From the NCBI GenBank assembly GCA_014584575.1, contig JACTMP010000065.1, forward strand, positions 1-64,000: DNA of 64,000 bases. The letters are read 5' to 3'. A model generated the notes under the pieces. That model did no database searches. It saw only the letters and a list, made by a program, of their open reading frames with translations, and had not been told where the DNA came from. The translations under genes and the position numbers were made by a program. Source of the stretch: Chloroflexota bacterium. GTDB taxonomy: Bacteria; Chloroflexota; Anaerolineae; Promineifilales; Promineifilaceae. Within the stretch, counting starts at the first letter, position 1. Each line of letters opens with the position of its first letter. Shown here piece after piece: positions 27,331 through 35,795 of this stretch.

Positions 27331-27903
27331 ATGGAGTTATTAAAAGAGAGAATCCTGGCGGAAGGGAAAAATTTGGGGCGTGGTATCCTCAAAATTGACA
27401 GCTTTTTGAACCATCAAATTGATGCGGCGCTGATGGCGGTGATAGGAGCGGAGATTGCGCGGGAGTTTGCCGGGGCACGGCCGTCGCGTATTCTCACCGC
27501 CGAAGTCAGTGGCCTCATCCCGGCGGCCATGGTCGGTCACGCACTGGGCAATATCCCGGTGGTCTATGCCCGCAAACACAAGCCGATCACCATGATGGAA
27601 CCGGTTTACATTGAAACCGCCCCCAGCCACACCAAAGGGCACGAAGTCTCATTGATGGTATCACCGGAATTTATTCATGCCGGGGATCGCATTCTGATTG
27701 TGGATGACTTTCTGGCAACCGGACGCACCATTGACGCCCTATGCCGTATTGTGCAAAACGCCGGCGCCGAACTGGTGGGCATTGCCGCTGTGGTAGAAAA
27801 AACGTTTGAAGGTGGCCGCGCCGCGCTCACCGCCTGGGGTGTGCCCATCTACGCGGCGGCGACGATTGTGGATATGAGTGAAGGAAAAATTGTAATGGCG
27901 TGA
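27331..27903 (+). CDS. xpt: Xanthine phosphoribosyltransferase
   Basis: The product is 190 aa. It starts with MELLKERILAEGKNLG and has VYARKHKP, the PRPP loop LIVDDFLATGRTIDAL, and VVEKTFEGGR. It salvages xanthine to XMP. The next gene, guaA, turns XMP into GMP, so the pair is a purine salvage unit. No purine riboswitch was recognised upstream. Confidence 0.9.
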   Translation: MELLKERILAEGKNLGRGILKIDSFLNHQIDAALMAVIGAEIAREFAGARPSRILTAEVSGLIPAAMVGHALGNIPVVYARKHKPITMMEPVYIETAPSHTKGHEVSLMVSPEFIHAGDRILIVDDFLATGRTIDALCRIVQNAGAELVGIAAVVEKTFEGGRAALTAWGVPIYAAATIVDMSEGKIVMA

Positions 27904-27958
27904 TACGTGATGCGTGATGCGTGACATCTATTTCACGCATCACGTATCACGCATCACG
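27900..27958. repeat. CGTGATG heptamer inverted repeat
   Basis: CGTGATACGTGATGCGTGATGCG faces CACGCATCACGTATCACGCATCACG. It starts at the xpt stop codon and ends just before the guaA ribosome site. Confidence 0.85.
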
Positions 27959-27972
27959 TGTCGTGGAGAAAA

Positions 27973-29571
27973 ATGGCGCACGATACGATTGTTATTCTCG
28001 ATTTTGGCTCGCAGTTTTCGCAGTTGATTACGCGGCGGGTGCGCGAGGCCGGGGTGTATAGCGAGTTGGTCTCCTGGAAAACCCCGGCGGAAAAGGTGCT
28101 GGCGCTGAACCCCAAGGGGATCATCCTCAGTGGCGGGCCGAACAGTGTGTATGAGGCGGGTGCGCCTACGCTGCCACGTTATGTGCTGGAAAGCGGCCTG
28201 CCGGTGCTGGGCATTTGTTACGGGATGCAGTTGTTGGCCCATAACCTGGGCGGCCAGGTGGCTGCCAGCCAAAAGCGGGAGTATGGGCCGGCGGAATTGG
28301 TGGTGGATGTGTTGGATAATGCTTTGTTTAGAGATTGGAGATTGGGAGATTGGGAGATTGGAGAGATAGGCAATCTCCGATCTCCAATCTCCAATCTCAA
28401 CCAGGTCTGGATGAGCCACGGCGACAAGGTGGAGCAGTTGCCGCCCGGCTTCCGGCCGTTGGCTCATTCGGACAATTCGCCATTGGCGGCGGCGGCGGAT
28501 GTGGGGCGGCAGTATTATGCAGTGCAGTTCCACCCGGAAGTGGCGCACACGCCACAGGGCAGTACCCTGCTGCGCAATTTTGTGGTGGAGATTTGTGGCT
28601 GTGCGCTGGATTGGACGCCGGCTAGTTTTATTGAGGAGCAGGTGGGGGTGATACGGGCGCAGGTTGGCGACGGCCGTGTCGTCCTGGGCCTCAGCGGCGG
28701 CGTAGATTCGGCTGTGGCGGCGGCGCTCATTCACCGGGCCATTGGCGACCAGTTAACCTGCATTTTTGTGGATCATGGGCTGCTGCGGCTGGGCGAGGCA
28801 CTGCAAGTGGTGGAGACGTTTGAGCGGGAACAGGGAATGCACCTGATTGCCGTTCACGCCATTGAGGAATATCTGGAGGCGCTGGCGGGGGTGACTGACC
28901 CGGAGCAAAAGCGCAGGATCATTGGCGAGAAGTTTGTGCGTATTTTTGAGCGGGAGGCGGGCAAGTTGGGCCAGATTGATTTTCTGGCGCAGGGCACCAT
29001 TTACCCGGATGTGATTGAGAGCGCAGGCAAGGATAAGAAGGATGCGCATGTGATCAAGACGCATCATAACGTGGGCGGGCTGCCGGAGGATATGGATTTT
29101 GAACTGGTAGAACCGCTGCGATTGTTGTTTAAGGATGAGGTGCGGCAGTTGGGCGTGGCCTTGGGGTTGCCGGAGAGTCTGGTGTGGCGGCAGCCGTTTC
29201 CGGGGCCGGGGCTGGCGATTCGCTGCCTGGGGGAAGTGACCTGGGAGCGGTTGGAGCGGCTGCGGCTGGCGGATGCGATTTTTGTGGAGGAACTGCGGGG
29301 GGCGGAGATGTTGAAAGTGGGCACGCAGCAGGCGTTTGCGGTGCTGCTGCCGGTGAAGAGTGTGGGGGTGATGGGCGACGGCCGTACTTACCAGGAAGTG
29401 ATTGCGCTGCGGGCGGTGACGACGGAGGATTTTATGACCGCCGATTGGGCGCGGCTGCCCTATGAATTGCTGGCGCGGGTCAGCCGCCGCATTGTGAACG
29501 AGGTGCCGGGCGTGAACCGGGTTGTCTACGACATCACCTCCAAACCGCCGGGCACGATTGAGTGGGAATGA
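27973..29571 (+). CDS. guaA: GMP synthase with an in-frame repeat insertion
   Basis: The product is 532 aa. Start 27973 has TGGAG upstream. The N-terminal glutaminase has ILDFGSQFSQLI and the catalytic GICYGMQ; HPEVAHT closes the domain. The ATP-pyrophosphatase has LGLSGGVDSAVAA and the C-terminal dimer domain ends KPPGTIEWE. Between DNALF and QVWMSHGD the protein carries about 20 extra residues (RDWRLGDWEIGEIG...), encoded by a GAGATTG palindrome at 28331-28398. That stretch is not expected in GuaA. The catalytic motifs are intact, so the enzyme is probably active. Confidence 0.9.
   Translation: MAHDTIVILDFGSQFSQLITRRVREAGVYSELVSWKTPAEKVLALNPKGIILSGGPNSVYEAGAPTLPRYVLESGLPVLGICYGMQLLAHNLGGQVAASQKREYGPAELVVDVLDNALFRDWRLGDWEIGEIGNLRSPISNLNQVWMSHGDKVEQLPPGFRPLAHSDNSPLAAAADVGRQYYAVQFHPEVAHTPQGSTLLRNFVVEICGCALDWTPASFIEEQVGVIRAQVGDGRVVLGLSGGVDSAVAAALIHRAIGDQLTCIFVDHGLLRLGEALQVVETFEREQGMHLIAVHAIEEYLEALAGVTDPEQKRRIIGEKFVRIFEREAGKLGQIDFLAQGTIYPDVIESAGKDKKDAHVIKTHHNVGGLPEDMDFELVEPLRLLFKDEVRQLGVALGLPESLVWRQPFPGPGLAIRCLGEVTWERLERLRLADAIFVEELRGAEMLKVGTQQAFAVLLPVKSVGVMGDGRTYQEVIALRAVTTEDFMTADWARLPYELLARVSRRIVNEVPGVNRVVYDITSKPPGTIEWE
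28331..28398. repeat. GAGATTG inverted repeat inside guaA
   Basis: Four GAGATTGG-type units face CAATCTCCGATCTCCAATCTCC. It is 68 bp long, flanked by coding sequence on both sides, and keeps the reading frame. Confidence 0.88.
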
Positions 29572-29575
29572 TCCG

Positions 29576-29640
29576 TAGGGGTGAGGCAGGTGGGGAATAC
29601 TTTGTCTCGCAAGACCAATTGCTACCCAACTGCCTCGCCC
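29576..29640. repeat. GTAGGGGYGAGGC inverted repeat after guaA
   Basis: CCGTAGGGGTGAGGCAGGTGGG faces CCCAACTGCCTCGCCCGTAC. Same family as after clpS and after the hydantoinase gene. Confidence 0.75.
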
Positions 29641-29697
29641 GTACAACGAATACAACGGGTTACGGCCGTGCTGCGTATTGACCGGCAGTTTATTCAA

Positions 29698-29743
29698 CCA
29701 ATTACTGTTTACCGATAACCGATTACTGATAACCGATTATCGG
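29698..29743. repeat. GGTAATC-family repeat
   Basis: Units of CCGATAACCGATTACTGATAACCGATTATCGG lie in the gap before the first membrane-protein gene. Only one arm orientation is clear. Confidence 0.65.
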
Positions 29744-29759
29744 AACAAGGAGGCGACTT

Positions 29760-30722
29760 ATGGATTACGGACAAATTCTCAGCCGTAGCTGGCGGATTAC
29801 GTGGAATAACAAGTTCTTGTGGGTGTTGGGTTTTCTGGCGGCGCTGACGCGCGTGAGCAGCAACACCAGCAGTTACCAGACCAATTCATCAGAAATGACG
29901 CCGGAAGCAGTGGAGCAGATGATGCAGGGGATAGCGCTGTTGGTAGGGTTGGGCTGCTTCTTCTTGATGATCGGGCTGGTGGTGTGGCTGCTCAGTCTGG
30001 CGGCAAAAGGGGGGTTGATCACGGCCGTGTCCCGCATTGACAACGGTGAAAAGGTGACATTGGGCGAAGCGTTCAGCGCCGGTCTGTCCCGCATCCTCAC
30101 CCTGGTGGGCATGAACATCCTGCTCTACCTGCCCATCTTCCTCATCGTCATTGTGAGTGTGGTGGGGGCTATCACGCTCCTGGCCGGTTCGGGCATTACC
30201 CTTGCTTCCTTTGCCGACGAGCCTTCGGCCGCCGGTGAGGCCATAGCAGCCACACTTGGCTTCATTTTCTTCTGCTTCTGTGGGCTGATTTGTGGCCTGA
30301 TATTGTTGGGCATCTTCCTGCAATTTATCAATGCTTTTGCTTACCGGGGCATCATGCTGCGTGACCTGGGGGCGATAGCCAGCCTGTCGCATGGCTGGCA
30401 GGTGTTCCGCAGCAACTTTGTGGAAGTACTGCTGCTCTCCGTGCTGTTTTTTGTGATCAGCATTGGTTTTGGCATGGCAGTGGCGGTAGTTTTAGCGCCT
30501 TTGGCGTTGATCCTGTTTGTGCCCATGATGGCGATGGCTTCCAGTGGCAGCACAATGGGCGCGGCCGAAATTTTCCTGTTGACGGGCGGGGCTTTGTGCC
30601 TGGGCATCCTGGGCGCAGCGCTGGCCTCTGTGTTGACCACCTGGCAATCGGCGGCGTTTACGCTGGCGTATGAAGAGTGGACGGGAGCGGGTAACAAGCT
30701 GGCAAAAATGGAAGAGATGTAA
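29760..30722 (+). CDS. Multi-pass membrane protein (paralogue 1)
   Basis: The product is 320 aa with AAGGAGGCG upstream. About six hydrophobic helices. It opens with YGQILSRSWRITWNNKFLWVLGFLAAL, and an INAFAYRGIMLRDLGAIASLSHGWQVF segment precedes the last helices. This architecture resembles the DUF7544/GlpQ-membrane-domain-like proteins of Chloroflexota and Actinobacteria, of unknown function. It is paralogous in layout to the next gene. Confidence 0.7.
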   Translation: MDYGQILSRSWRITWNNKFLWVLGFLAALTRVSSNTSSYQTNSSEMTPEAVEQMMQGIALLVGLGCFFLMIGLVVWLLSLAAKGGLITAVSRIDNGEKVTLGEAFSAGLSRILTLVGMNILLYLPIFLIVIVSVVGAITLLAGSGITLASFADEPSAAGEAIAATLGFIFFCFCGLICGLILLGIFLQFINAFAYRGIMLRDLGAIASLSHGWQVFRSNFVEVLLLSVLFFVISIGFGMAVAVVLAPLALILFVPMMAMASSGSTMGAAEIFLLTGGALCLGILGAALASVLTTWQSAAFTLAYEEWTGAGNKLAKMEEM

Positions 30723-30723
30723 T

Positions 30724-30810
30724 TTGGTAATCGGTAATCGGTGAACGGTAATCGGTGAACGGTAATCAGAACTCTATAGACCGATCACCGATAACTGATT
30801 ACCGATTACC
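30724..30810. repeat. GGTAATC heptamer inverted repeat
   Basis: Repeated GGTAATCGGTGAAC units face ATCACCGATAACTGATTACCG. It fills the gap between the two membrane-protein genes. Confidence 0.85.
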
Positions 30811-30820
30811 CTATCTTCAG

Positions 30821-31786
30821 ATGATAGACATCGGCGCACTATTCTCCCAATCGTTGCAACTGGTGTGGCGGCGCAAGTTTTTGTGGCTGCTGGGTCTGCT
30901 GATGGGGGTTAATGGGCTGGTGTTTAGTCTGTTACGGCCGTTCCTGCGCGCCGCTATCCCCCCAGAATGGCTCTCCCTCTATGCCTGGATGGAGAAACTG
31001 CAAAGCGGCAGTTTCCAATTGCCGGCCCTCAATCTGACCACGGCCGAATTGTGGCGCTATATACTCTTGGGATCGGTGGGGCTGTTTGTCTATGTGGTGC
31101 TGTTTTGGGTGATTGTGACGGTGGCGGAGGGGGCGCTCATCGGTGCGGCGATTGAGGAGAGTGCGGCACGGCCGTCTCGCCTGGCACACTCAATACGCCT
31201 GGGGCTGGGCTACCTGCCCCGTTTTGCGGCCATTGACGCGGCCGTTTTCCTGCCCATCTTTTTGCTGGCGTTGTTGATGATGGCGGTGGCCCTGGCCGAT
31301 ACCCTCTTCCTGGCTTACCTGACTTTAGAAACAGAGGCGACGGCGACAACGGCCGTGACCATCTATGTGGTGGGCTGGCTGTGTGTGTTGGGGTTGGGTT
31401 GCTGCATTCCGCCACTGACCCTGGTCCTCATCTGGTACCGCACCCTGGCCTTCCGCGATGCGGCCCTATTGGGGCATGGCGTGCGCGAAGCAATGCGACA
31501 CACACGCCAGGTCATCCGCCAACATTTTGGCGAATTATTGGCGTTGGCCGTGCTGCTGTATGGCTTGAGCTACGTGCTTGGCTGGTTATTTAGCCTGCTG
31601 ACGCTGCCGGTGCTGGCGCTCACGGCCGTGCCCCTGGCCGCCGGCTCTTCTTCGCTGGCCGGAATCCTGGCGGCCGGTTTGAATCTGTTGGTCTCCCTGT
31701 TGGTGGCGCTGCTGAAGGGGGTGGTTCATGCGTTCACGGCCGTCGCCTGGACGCTGGCATATCGGGAGTTGAGCCGTCATCCGTGA
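30821..31786 (+). CDS. Multi-pass membrane protein (paralogue 2)
   Basis: The product is 321 aa from ATG 30821; an upstream in-frame ATG at 30755 would translate the repeat. The opening IGALFSQSLQLVWRRKFLWLLGLLMG mirrors the previous gene, and the WYRTLAFRDAALLGHGVREAMRHT segment sits in the same place as its counterpart. Function unknown; the tandem paralogues probably act together. Confidence 0.7.
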   Translation: MIDIGALFSQSLQLVWRRKFLWLLGLLMGVNGLVFSLLRPFLRAAIPPEWLSLYAWMEKLQSGSFQLPALNLTTAELWRYILLGSVGLFVYVVLFWVIVTVAEGALIGAAIEESAARPSRLAHSIRLGLGYLPRFAAIDAAVFLPIFLLALLMMAVALADTLFLAYLTLETEATATTAVTIYVVGWLCVLGLGCCIPPLTLVLIWYRTLAFRDAALLGHGVREAMRHTRQVIRQHFGELLALAVLLYGLSYVLGWLFSLLTLPVLALTAVPLAAGSSSLAGILAAGLNLLVSLLVALLKGVVHAFTAVAWTLAYRELSRHP

Positions 31787-31812
31787 ATCGTAATCCGTGA
31801 GCCGTAAGCCGA
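31785..31812. repeat. Half-copy of the AATCCGTRAGCC repeat
   Basis: GAATCGTAATCCGTGAGCCGTAAGCC overlaps the stop of the membrane-protein gene. Two ACGGCCGT copies follow before 31880. Confidence 0.5.
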
Positions 31813-31906
31813 TGTGGGTGAACGGCCGTTACGCTCTCAGAGTGTGATAAGTCGTCTGAATATCCAGACGGCCGTGATCACGATGGTCGGATAAAAAGCC
31901 CATTTA

Positions 31907-33259
31907 TTATTCCAGAAGTTGCCAGCCAACCAGGGTAAATCCTTCGGGGAGATCATCGCGTACAACTTCCCATTCACCGGTTTCAGAATGAATAAAAATG
32001 ATGCTGTTTTCACTTTGCGTTAAATACCCTTCGGGAAGCCATAAGCCATTGGCGGATATGGTGGGTATCTCCAGAAAAGTGGCCGAAATGGTTAAATCAT
32101 CATTCAGTTGTGCAAGCAGAATATGATTGTCGTCTAGAGTGTGAATTGCAAAGCGGTCATCAGGTGAAGCAATTATAGATAGGGAGAAAGAAGAAAGTGG
32201 GATAGTCAAATTATATCCTTCCATATCTATCTTACTGAGCAAGGTGATTCTTGTGGTCTCATACTCGTACAGTTCCCAGGTGCTATAAGACTTTCTTTCT
32301 CCTGATTCCGCATCCAATACATTGTTTTGAAATCCCAAAATAAAGTTGTTTGTTTGCCCTAGCCAATGTATTGTAAGGTACCGTCCATCAGCATCATATT
32401 TAGGGTCTGGCTGCTCTGATAGAATCGGTAAAATTGGATTTGATGAGCGAATAGGAGCAATAAACCAGTTTGCATCAAATGGTATATAGCCCAAAGCGCA
32501 GGGCGATTTAAAAGTAACCAGTTCATTTGTTAGTGGTAAGTTTAATTCGCAAATACTATGTTGTTGCCAATAGGGCGTTTCGTCTATATGGTCAAGTCTC
32601 CTTGACGATAAAACCTCCCATTTATTGTTGCCAGAGTGGACCAAAGTGGTTAAGTCCCAAATCACCTCTTCTTCTTGCTGGCAGCTTTCTGTATAGAAAC
32701 AAGGCACCTTTATTTCTGGAAAACTAATTAAGGTTGAATCTGCTGACCAGGCTACCTCATTGATCCAGGTATCATTATTGAACAAAAAATCAGAAAATCG
32801 TTGCTCTATGTCAAAGATCACCACTGCCGTGCTCGTTATCCATCTATCCTGCCATGAAGGCCCCCCCATCAAGACCGCCAATTTACTTCCATCGGGAGAC
32901 CAGGACAGAAATTGATGGCTTATATCTCCAATGAATGACAGAGGCAATATGACATCTTCAGCTAAGACAGCTTCCTCATATGTGACGAGATCGATCACTC
33001 GTACCTTGTTTTCACCCAAATACACAGCTAAACGCAGCCCGTCAGGAGATAGATAATACCGCTCATTTCTAGCGAAGGTCATTATCTTTTGGGGAGCACT
33101 GGCTTGTATTGGCAATAGATACAGCTCAAATCCCTCTGGCGTATATCGCTCAAATATTGCCACCTGTTGGAAATTGGGAGTGGCAGAATGTTGGGGTTGT
33201 TTGTCACAACCGGTAAAAACTACAGATAGCCAGCAAATGAAGATTATCCAACCGCGCAT
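31907..33259 (-). CDS. Lipoprotein, probable TolB/WD-like beta-propeller
   Basis: The product is 450 aa from M at 33259, giving a lipoprotein signal (GWIIFICWLSVVFTGC); the frame is open to 33367. Repeated blade-like motifs (YYLSPDGLRLAVY, FLSWSPDGSKLAVL, EVAWSADSTLISF, ASPDDRFAIH) suggest a beta-propeller. The gene is visibly AT-richer than its neighbours and has no ACGGCCGT in about 1.35 kb, which suggests recent acquisition (inference). Ligand unknown. Confidence 0.7.
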   Translation of the reverse strand: MRGWIIFICWLSVVFTGCDKQPQHSATPNFQQVAIFERYTPEGFELYLLPIQASAPQKIMTFARNERYYLSPDGLRLAVYLGENKVRVIDLVTYEEAVLAEDVILPLSFIGDISHQFLSWSPDGSKLAVLMGGPSWQDRWITSTAVVIFDIEQRFSDFLFNNDTWINEVAWSADSTLISFPEIKVPCFYTESCQQEEEVIWDLTTLVHSGNNKWEVLSSRRLDHIDETPYWQQHSICELNLPLTNELVTFKSPCALGYIPFDANWFIAPIRSSNPILPILSEQPDPKYDADGRYLTIHWLGQTNNFILGFQNNVLDAESGERKSYSTWELYEYETTRITLLSKIDMEGYNLTIPLSSFSLSIIASPDDRFAIHTLDDNHILLAQLNDDLTISATFLEIPTISANGLWLPEGYLTQSENSIIFIHSETGEWEVVRDDLPEGFTLVGWQLLE

Positions 33260-33402
33260 ACTGCTGCAATGCCCAACCTCACTGAGGCACAATAATAACG
33301 GCCGTAGCCCATGCTCCCACCGGGCGACATCTGTCTGTTTAGCGTACATGCTGACATTATATACCACCCACCACCCAATCGCGTTACGGCCGTGTTTAGG
33401 GT

Positions 33403-33554
33403 GATTGCATACTCAATTCCCGGCGATTGAAATCGCGGCTACAAACAGCAAAGCCCACCTTCGTGGGCTGGTATCCACCGGGTTTTAGTCGGCGAAGGCC
33501 GACTTTGCCTTTTGTTGGTGCAGATTTATCTGCCTTTTCAGGGAGTATGCAATC
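33403..33554. mobile_element. Palindromic repeat element, copy 1
   Basis: GATTGCATACTC (33403-33414) and GAGTATGCAATC (33543-33554) flank a conserved core (GGCGATTGAAATCGCGGCT ... TTTGTTGGTGCAGATTTATCTGCC). The same core is at 43278-43424 with different flanking inverted repeats. Internal CGTGGGC and GTCGGC hairpins are present. Non-coding. Confidence 0.75.
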
Positions 33555-33576
33555 GCCCTACGGCCGTGTCCCTTTC

Positions 33577-33617
33577 TTGACGTTTCCCTCTCTCTCTTGT
33601 ACAGTAACTTTGTACAA
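33577..33617 (+). promoter_or_regulatory. Promoter and paired TGTACA operator of the YefM/YoeB operon
   Basis: TTGACG (33577-33582) and TACAGT (33600-33605) are 17 bp apart. TGTACA occurs at 33598-33603 and again at 33611-33616, 13 bp centre to centre, overlapping the -10. TGTACA pairs are the known YefM operator motif, so autorepression by the antitoxin is likely. Confidence 0.78.
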
Positions 33618-33634
33618 CAACGACGAGGTGCAAA

Positions 33635-33925
33635 ATGACTATTCAAGTGACATATTCCCAGGCGCGGGAAAACCTGGCCCAACTTTGGGATGAAGTTGTG
33701 CAAAACCAGGAAACGATCATTATCACGCGGCGGGGGGCCAAAGATGTTGCGCTTATATCCGCTGCCGAACTGGCCAGCCTGGAAGAAACCGCTTACCTGC
33801 TGCGCTCACCTAAAAATGCCGAACGGCTGTTAACGGCCCTGTCACGCTCACGCGCAGGGGAAGGAAGCGTCCAAACCGTAGCTGATCTGCGCGCTGAGGT
33901 GGGCATTGACGACGAAACAGAATAG
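33635..33925 (+). CDS. yefM: YefM/Phd-family antitoxin
   Basis: The product is 96 aa. The N-terminal Phd/YefM fold is IQVTYSQARENLAQLWDEV with the TRRGAKDVALISAAELASLEET segment. The acidic C-terminus (LRAEVGIDDETE) would wrap the toxin. The stop is adjacent to the toxin start, the usual antitoxin-first order. It binds the TGTACA operator upstream (inference from the family). Confidence 0.9.
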   Translation: MTIQVTYSQARENLAQLWDEVVQNQETIIITRRGAKDVALISAAELASLEETAYLLRSPKNAERLLTALSRSRAGEGSVQTVADLRAEVGIDDETE

Positions 33926-34201
33926 ATGGCGACTGAGCGCAAAGCGCGGGACGCGGTGTTTTTCCCGGAATTTCGAGAAGATTTGCAATACTGGGTGAAG
34001 ACGGATCGAAAAACAGCCTTGCATGTGCTGGATTTGGTGGAAGCCATCCTGCGCGATCCGTTCACCGGTATTGGCAAACCGGAACCGCTCAAACACCTTC
34101 TGGCTGGGGCGTGGTCCAGGCGGTTGACACGTGAACACCGCCTTGTTTATGTGGTGAAAGCGGATCGTATTGAGTTCCTGCAAGCAAGGTACCATTATTA
34201 A
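33926..34201 (+). CDS. yoeB: YoeB-family mRNA interferase toxin
   Basis: The product is 91 aa. Family features: FFPEFREDLQYWVKTD, then EAILRDPFTGIGKPEPLK, GAWSRRLTREHRLVYVV and the terminal HY pair (ARYHY). Catalytic residues expected from the family (Glu, Arg, His, Tyr) are all present. It cleaves mRNA at the ribosome when free of YefM. Confidence 0.9.
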   Translation: MATERKARDAVFFPEFREDLQYWVKTDRKTALHVLDLVEAILRDPFTGIGKPEPLKHLLAGAWSRRLTREHRLVYVVKADRIEFLQARYHY

Positions 34202-34380
34202 AGGCCAAAACAAAACCAACGGACGGCCGTCCCACCCCACCAACCAATCGCGTCACGGCCGTGCATCCATCCACTTATTCGCTTCTCCCATCTACTCCAC
34301 TGGCTAAACAAATAGGTACTGCCGGGTACAGTTGCCAAACGACACCGCGCTGCCATATGGTTTGTAGCGCAAACTAATTG

Positions 34381-34409
34381 TTGACAAAGACTCTCTGATG
34401 ATTTATACT
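34381..34409 (+). promoter_or_regulatory. Consensus sigma70 promoter
   Basis: TTGACA (34381-34386) and TATACT (34404-34409) are separated by 17 bp. It precedes the GTG start at 34458. The longest ORF start at 34398 falls inside this promoter, which argues against it. Confidence 0.82.
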
Positions 34410-34457
34410 GAAAACAAGTTTGCATTGCAAACCTATATCAAGATATGGAGGTCAACA

Positions 34458-35072
34458 GTGAAAAACTTTGAATATCCTCAACGAATTTACCAGGTGACCC
34501 GCTACTATGATCATTTGCAAGGATTATGCCTGGTCCCTTTCGGTGTACTGCTTTTACTGGTGGCTGTATGGAAAGCAGGATGGTGGCCCTGGTTTGATAA
34601 ATGGCAGCCTCTTTCGGGAATGCTCTTCCTGGGCCTGACAATGCTCCTCGTCTGGCGGATCAGGCTTTATTACCGCTACACCTTTGGTCATGTACACCAG
34701 TTGCCTGGCAGCCGACGGAACGGCAACATCCTGGCTATTTTGTTTCTAGGTGGATTGTATCTGATTGGGCTGGCTGAGTATCAGTGGCAATGGCCTGTGA
34801 GCGGCACCGGGTTGTTTACGGCCGTTGTGCTGGTTATTTACTACTTCCAGACTGGCAGCTTTCGCCCGCACTACCTGGTATTAGCAGCTCTCATGCTTAT
34901 TGTTAGCTTGCTACCGCTGTTTGGTGTTTTGCAGGCGGCACAGGTTTACTTGTGGGGGCCTGATGGCGCGATAGGTGTGGCACTCTTCGGCTTTATCTGG
35001 CTGGTAGGGGGATTGGTAGATCATGGCTTCTTAAGCCGAACTCTACCGCGCACCGGGGAGTCAGCGGAATAA
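34458..35072 (+). CDS. Membrane protein paired with an HTH regulator
   Basis: The product is 204 aa with a GTG start. ATGGAGG stands just upstream. About five hydrophobic helices (LVPFGVLLLLVAVW, LFLGLTMLLVWRI, ILAILFLGGLYLIGLA, VVLVIYYF, and others). No family recognised. The winged-helix gene starts 92 bp later in the same direction; such pairs often have the regulator controlling its own membrane partner. Confidence 0.68.
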   Translation: MKNFEYPQRIYQVTRYYDHLQGLCLVPFGVLLLLVAVWKAGWWPWFDKWQPLSGMLFLGLTMLLVWRIRLYYRYTFGHVHQLPGSRRNGNILAILFLGGLYLIGLAEYQWQWPVSGTGLFTAVVLVIYYFQTGSFRPHYLVLAALMLIVSLLPLFGVLQAAQVYLWGPDGAIGVALFGFIWLVGGLVDHGFLSRTLPRTGESAE

Positions 35073-35164
35073 GCCAGCTACGTGGCGCTTACTGGGAGAT
35101 GTATGCAAGTGAAAGAATTAACATACATACACTTTGTCGTCAGAAGCTATCTAAAGGGGGCCTT

Positions 35165-35491
35165 ATGACCGCTCTCTTTGAAGATATTGCTGCTTTAGAC
35201 AAGCTCATCCATGAGCCGGCCCGGTTGGCCATTCTCACAGCCTTATCGGCTTGCCAGAGTGCGGACTTTTTGTTTTTGATGCGCCTGACGGGATTATCAA
35301 AAGGAAATTTGTCCAGCCACCTTTCCAAACTGGAGCAGGCGGGTCTGGTGCAAATCAGGAAGGGATTTATCGGCAAAAAGCCCCATACAGAGGTGGCGTT
35401 AACGGAAAACGGCCGTGCCGCCATCGAGCACCATTGGCAACGGTTAGACCATTTGCGTAGCGGCGCCCGGTCGTGGCAACCTGACGAGTGA
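35165..35491 (+). CDS. Winged-helix transcriptional regulator (ArsR/MarR-like)
   Basis: The product is 108 aa. Start 35165 has AAGGGGG upstream. The helix-turn-helix is LTALSACQSADFLFLMRLTGLSKGNLSSHLSKLEQAGLV, and the wing is QIRKGFIGKKPHTEVALTENG. It fits small stand-alone winged-helix regulators. The target is probably the operon with the preceding membrane protein. Confidence 0.8.
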   Translation: MTALFEDIAALDKLIHEPARLAILTALSACQSADFLFLMRLTGLSKGNLSSHLSKLEQAGLVQIRKGFIGKKPHTEVALTENGRAAIEHHWQRLDHLRSGARSWQPDE

Positions 35492-35795
35492 AAACCGCTG
35501 AGCAAGAGCAGATGATCACCCCACCAATCAATTGCCTCACGGCCGCCCTTCCCCAGTATATTGATGAGGAGAAGCAATCACAGTAGTGGCGACAGCGCCA
35601 TCCTGTTGCTTTCCCGCGCCTCATCCATACAATTGCAGTATGACCAATCAACCTCTTCCGCCAGCCATCGCCCAAATTGCCCCCGATGGCCGCCTTACCC
35701 CCCGCCAGAAGCGCCGCCTGCTCATTGACATGAGCCTTCGCAAACAAAAACCCGGCACCGGCAGCAGCCATGCCTTTATGCTGAGGAGAACGGCT

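Noticed and set aside
35640..35795. Upstream extension of the nucleotidyltransferase as a separate antitoxin
   Set aside because: The frame is continuous with the main gene, there is no stop between them, and no antitoxin fold is recognisable.
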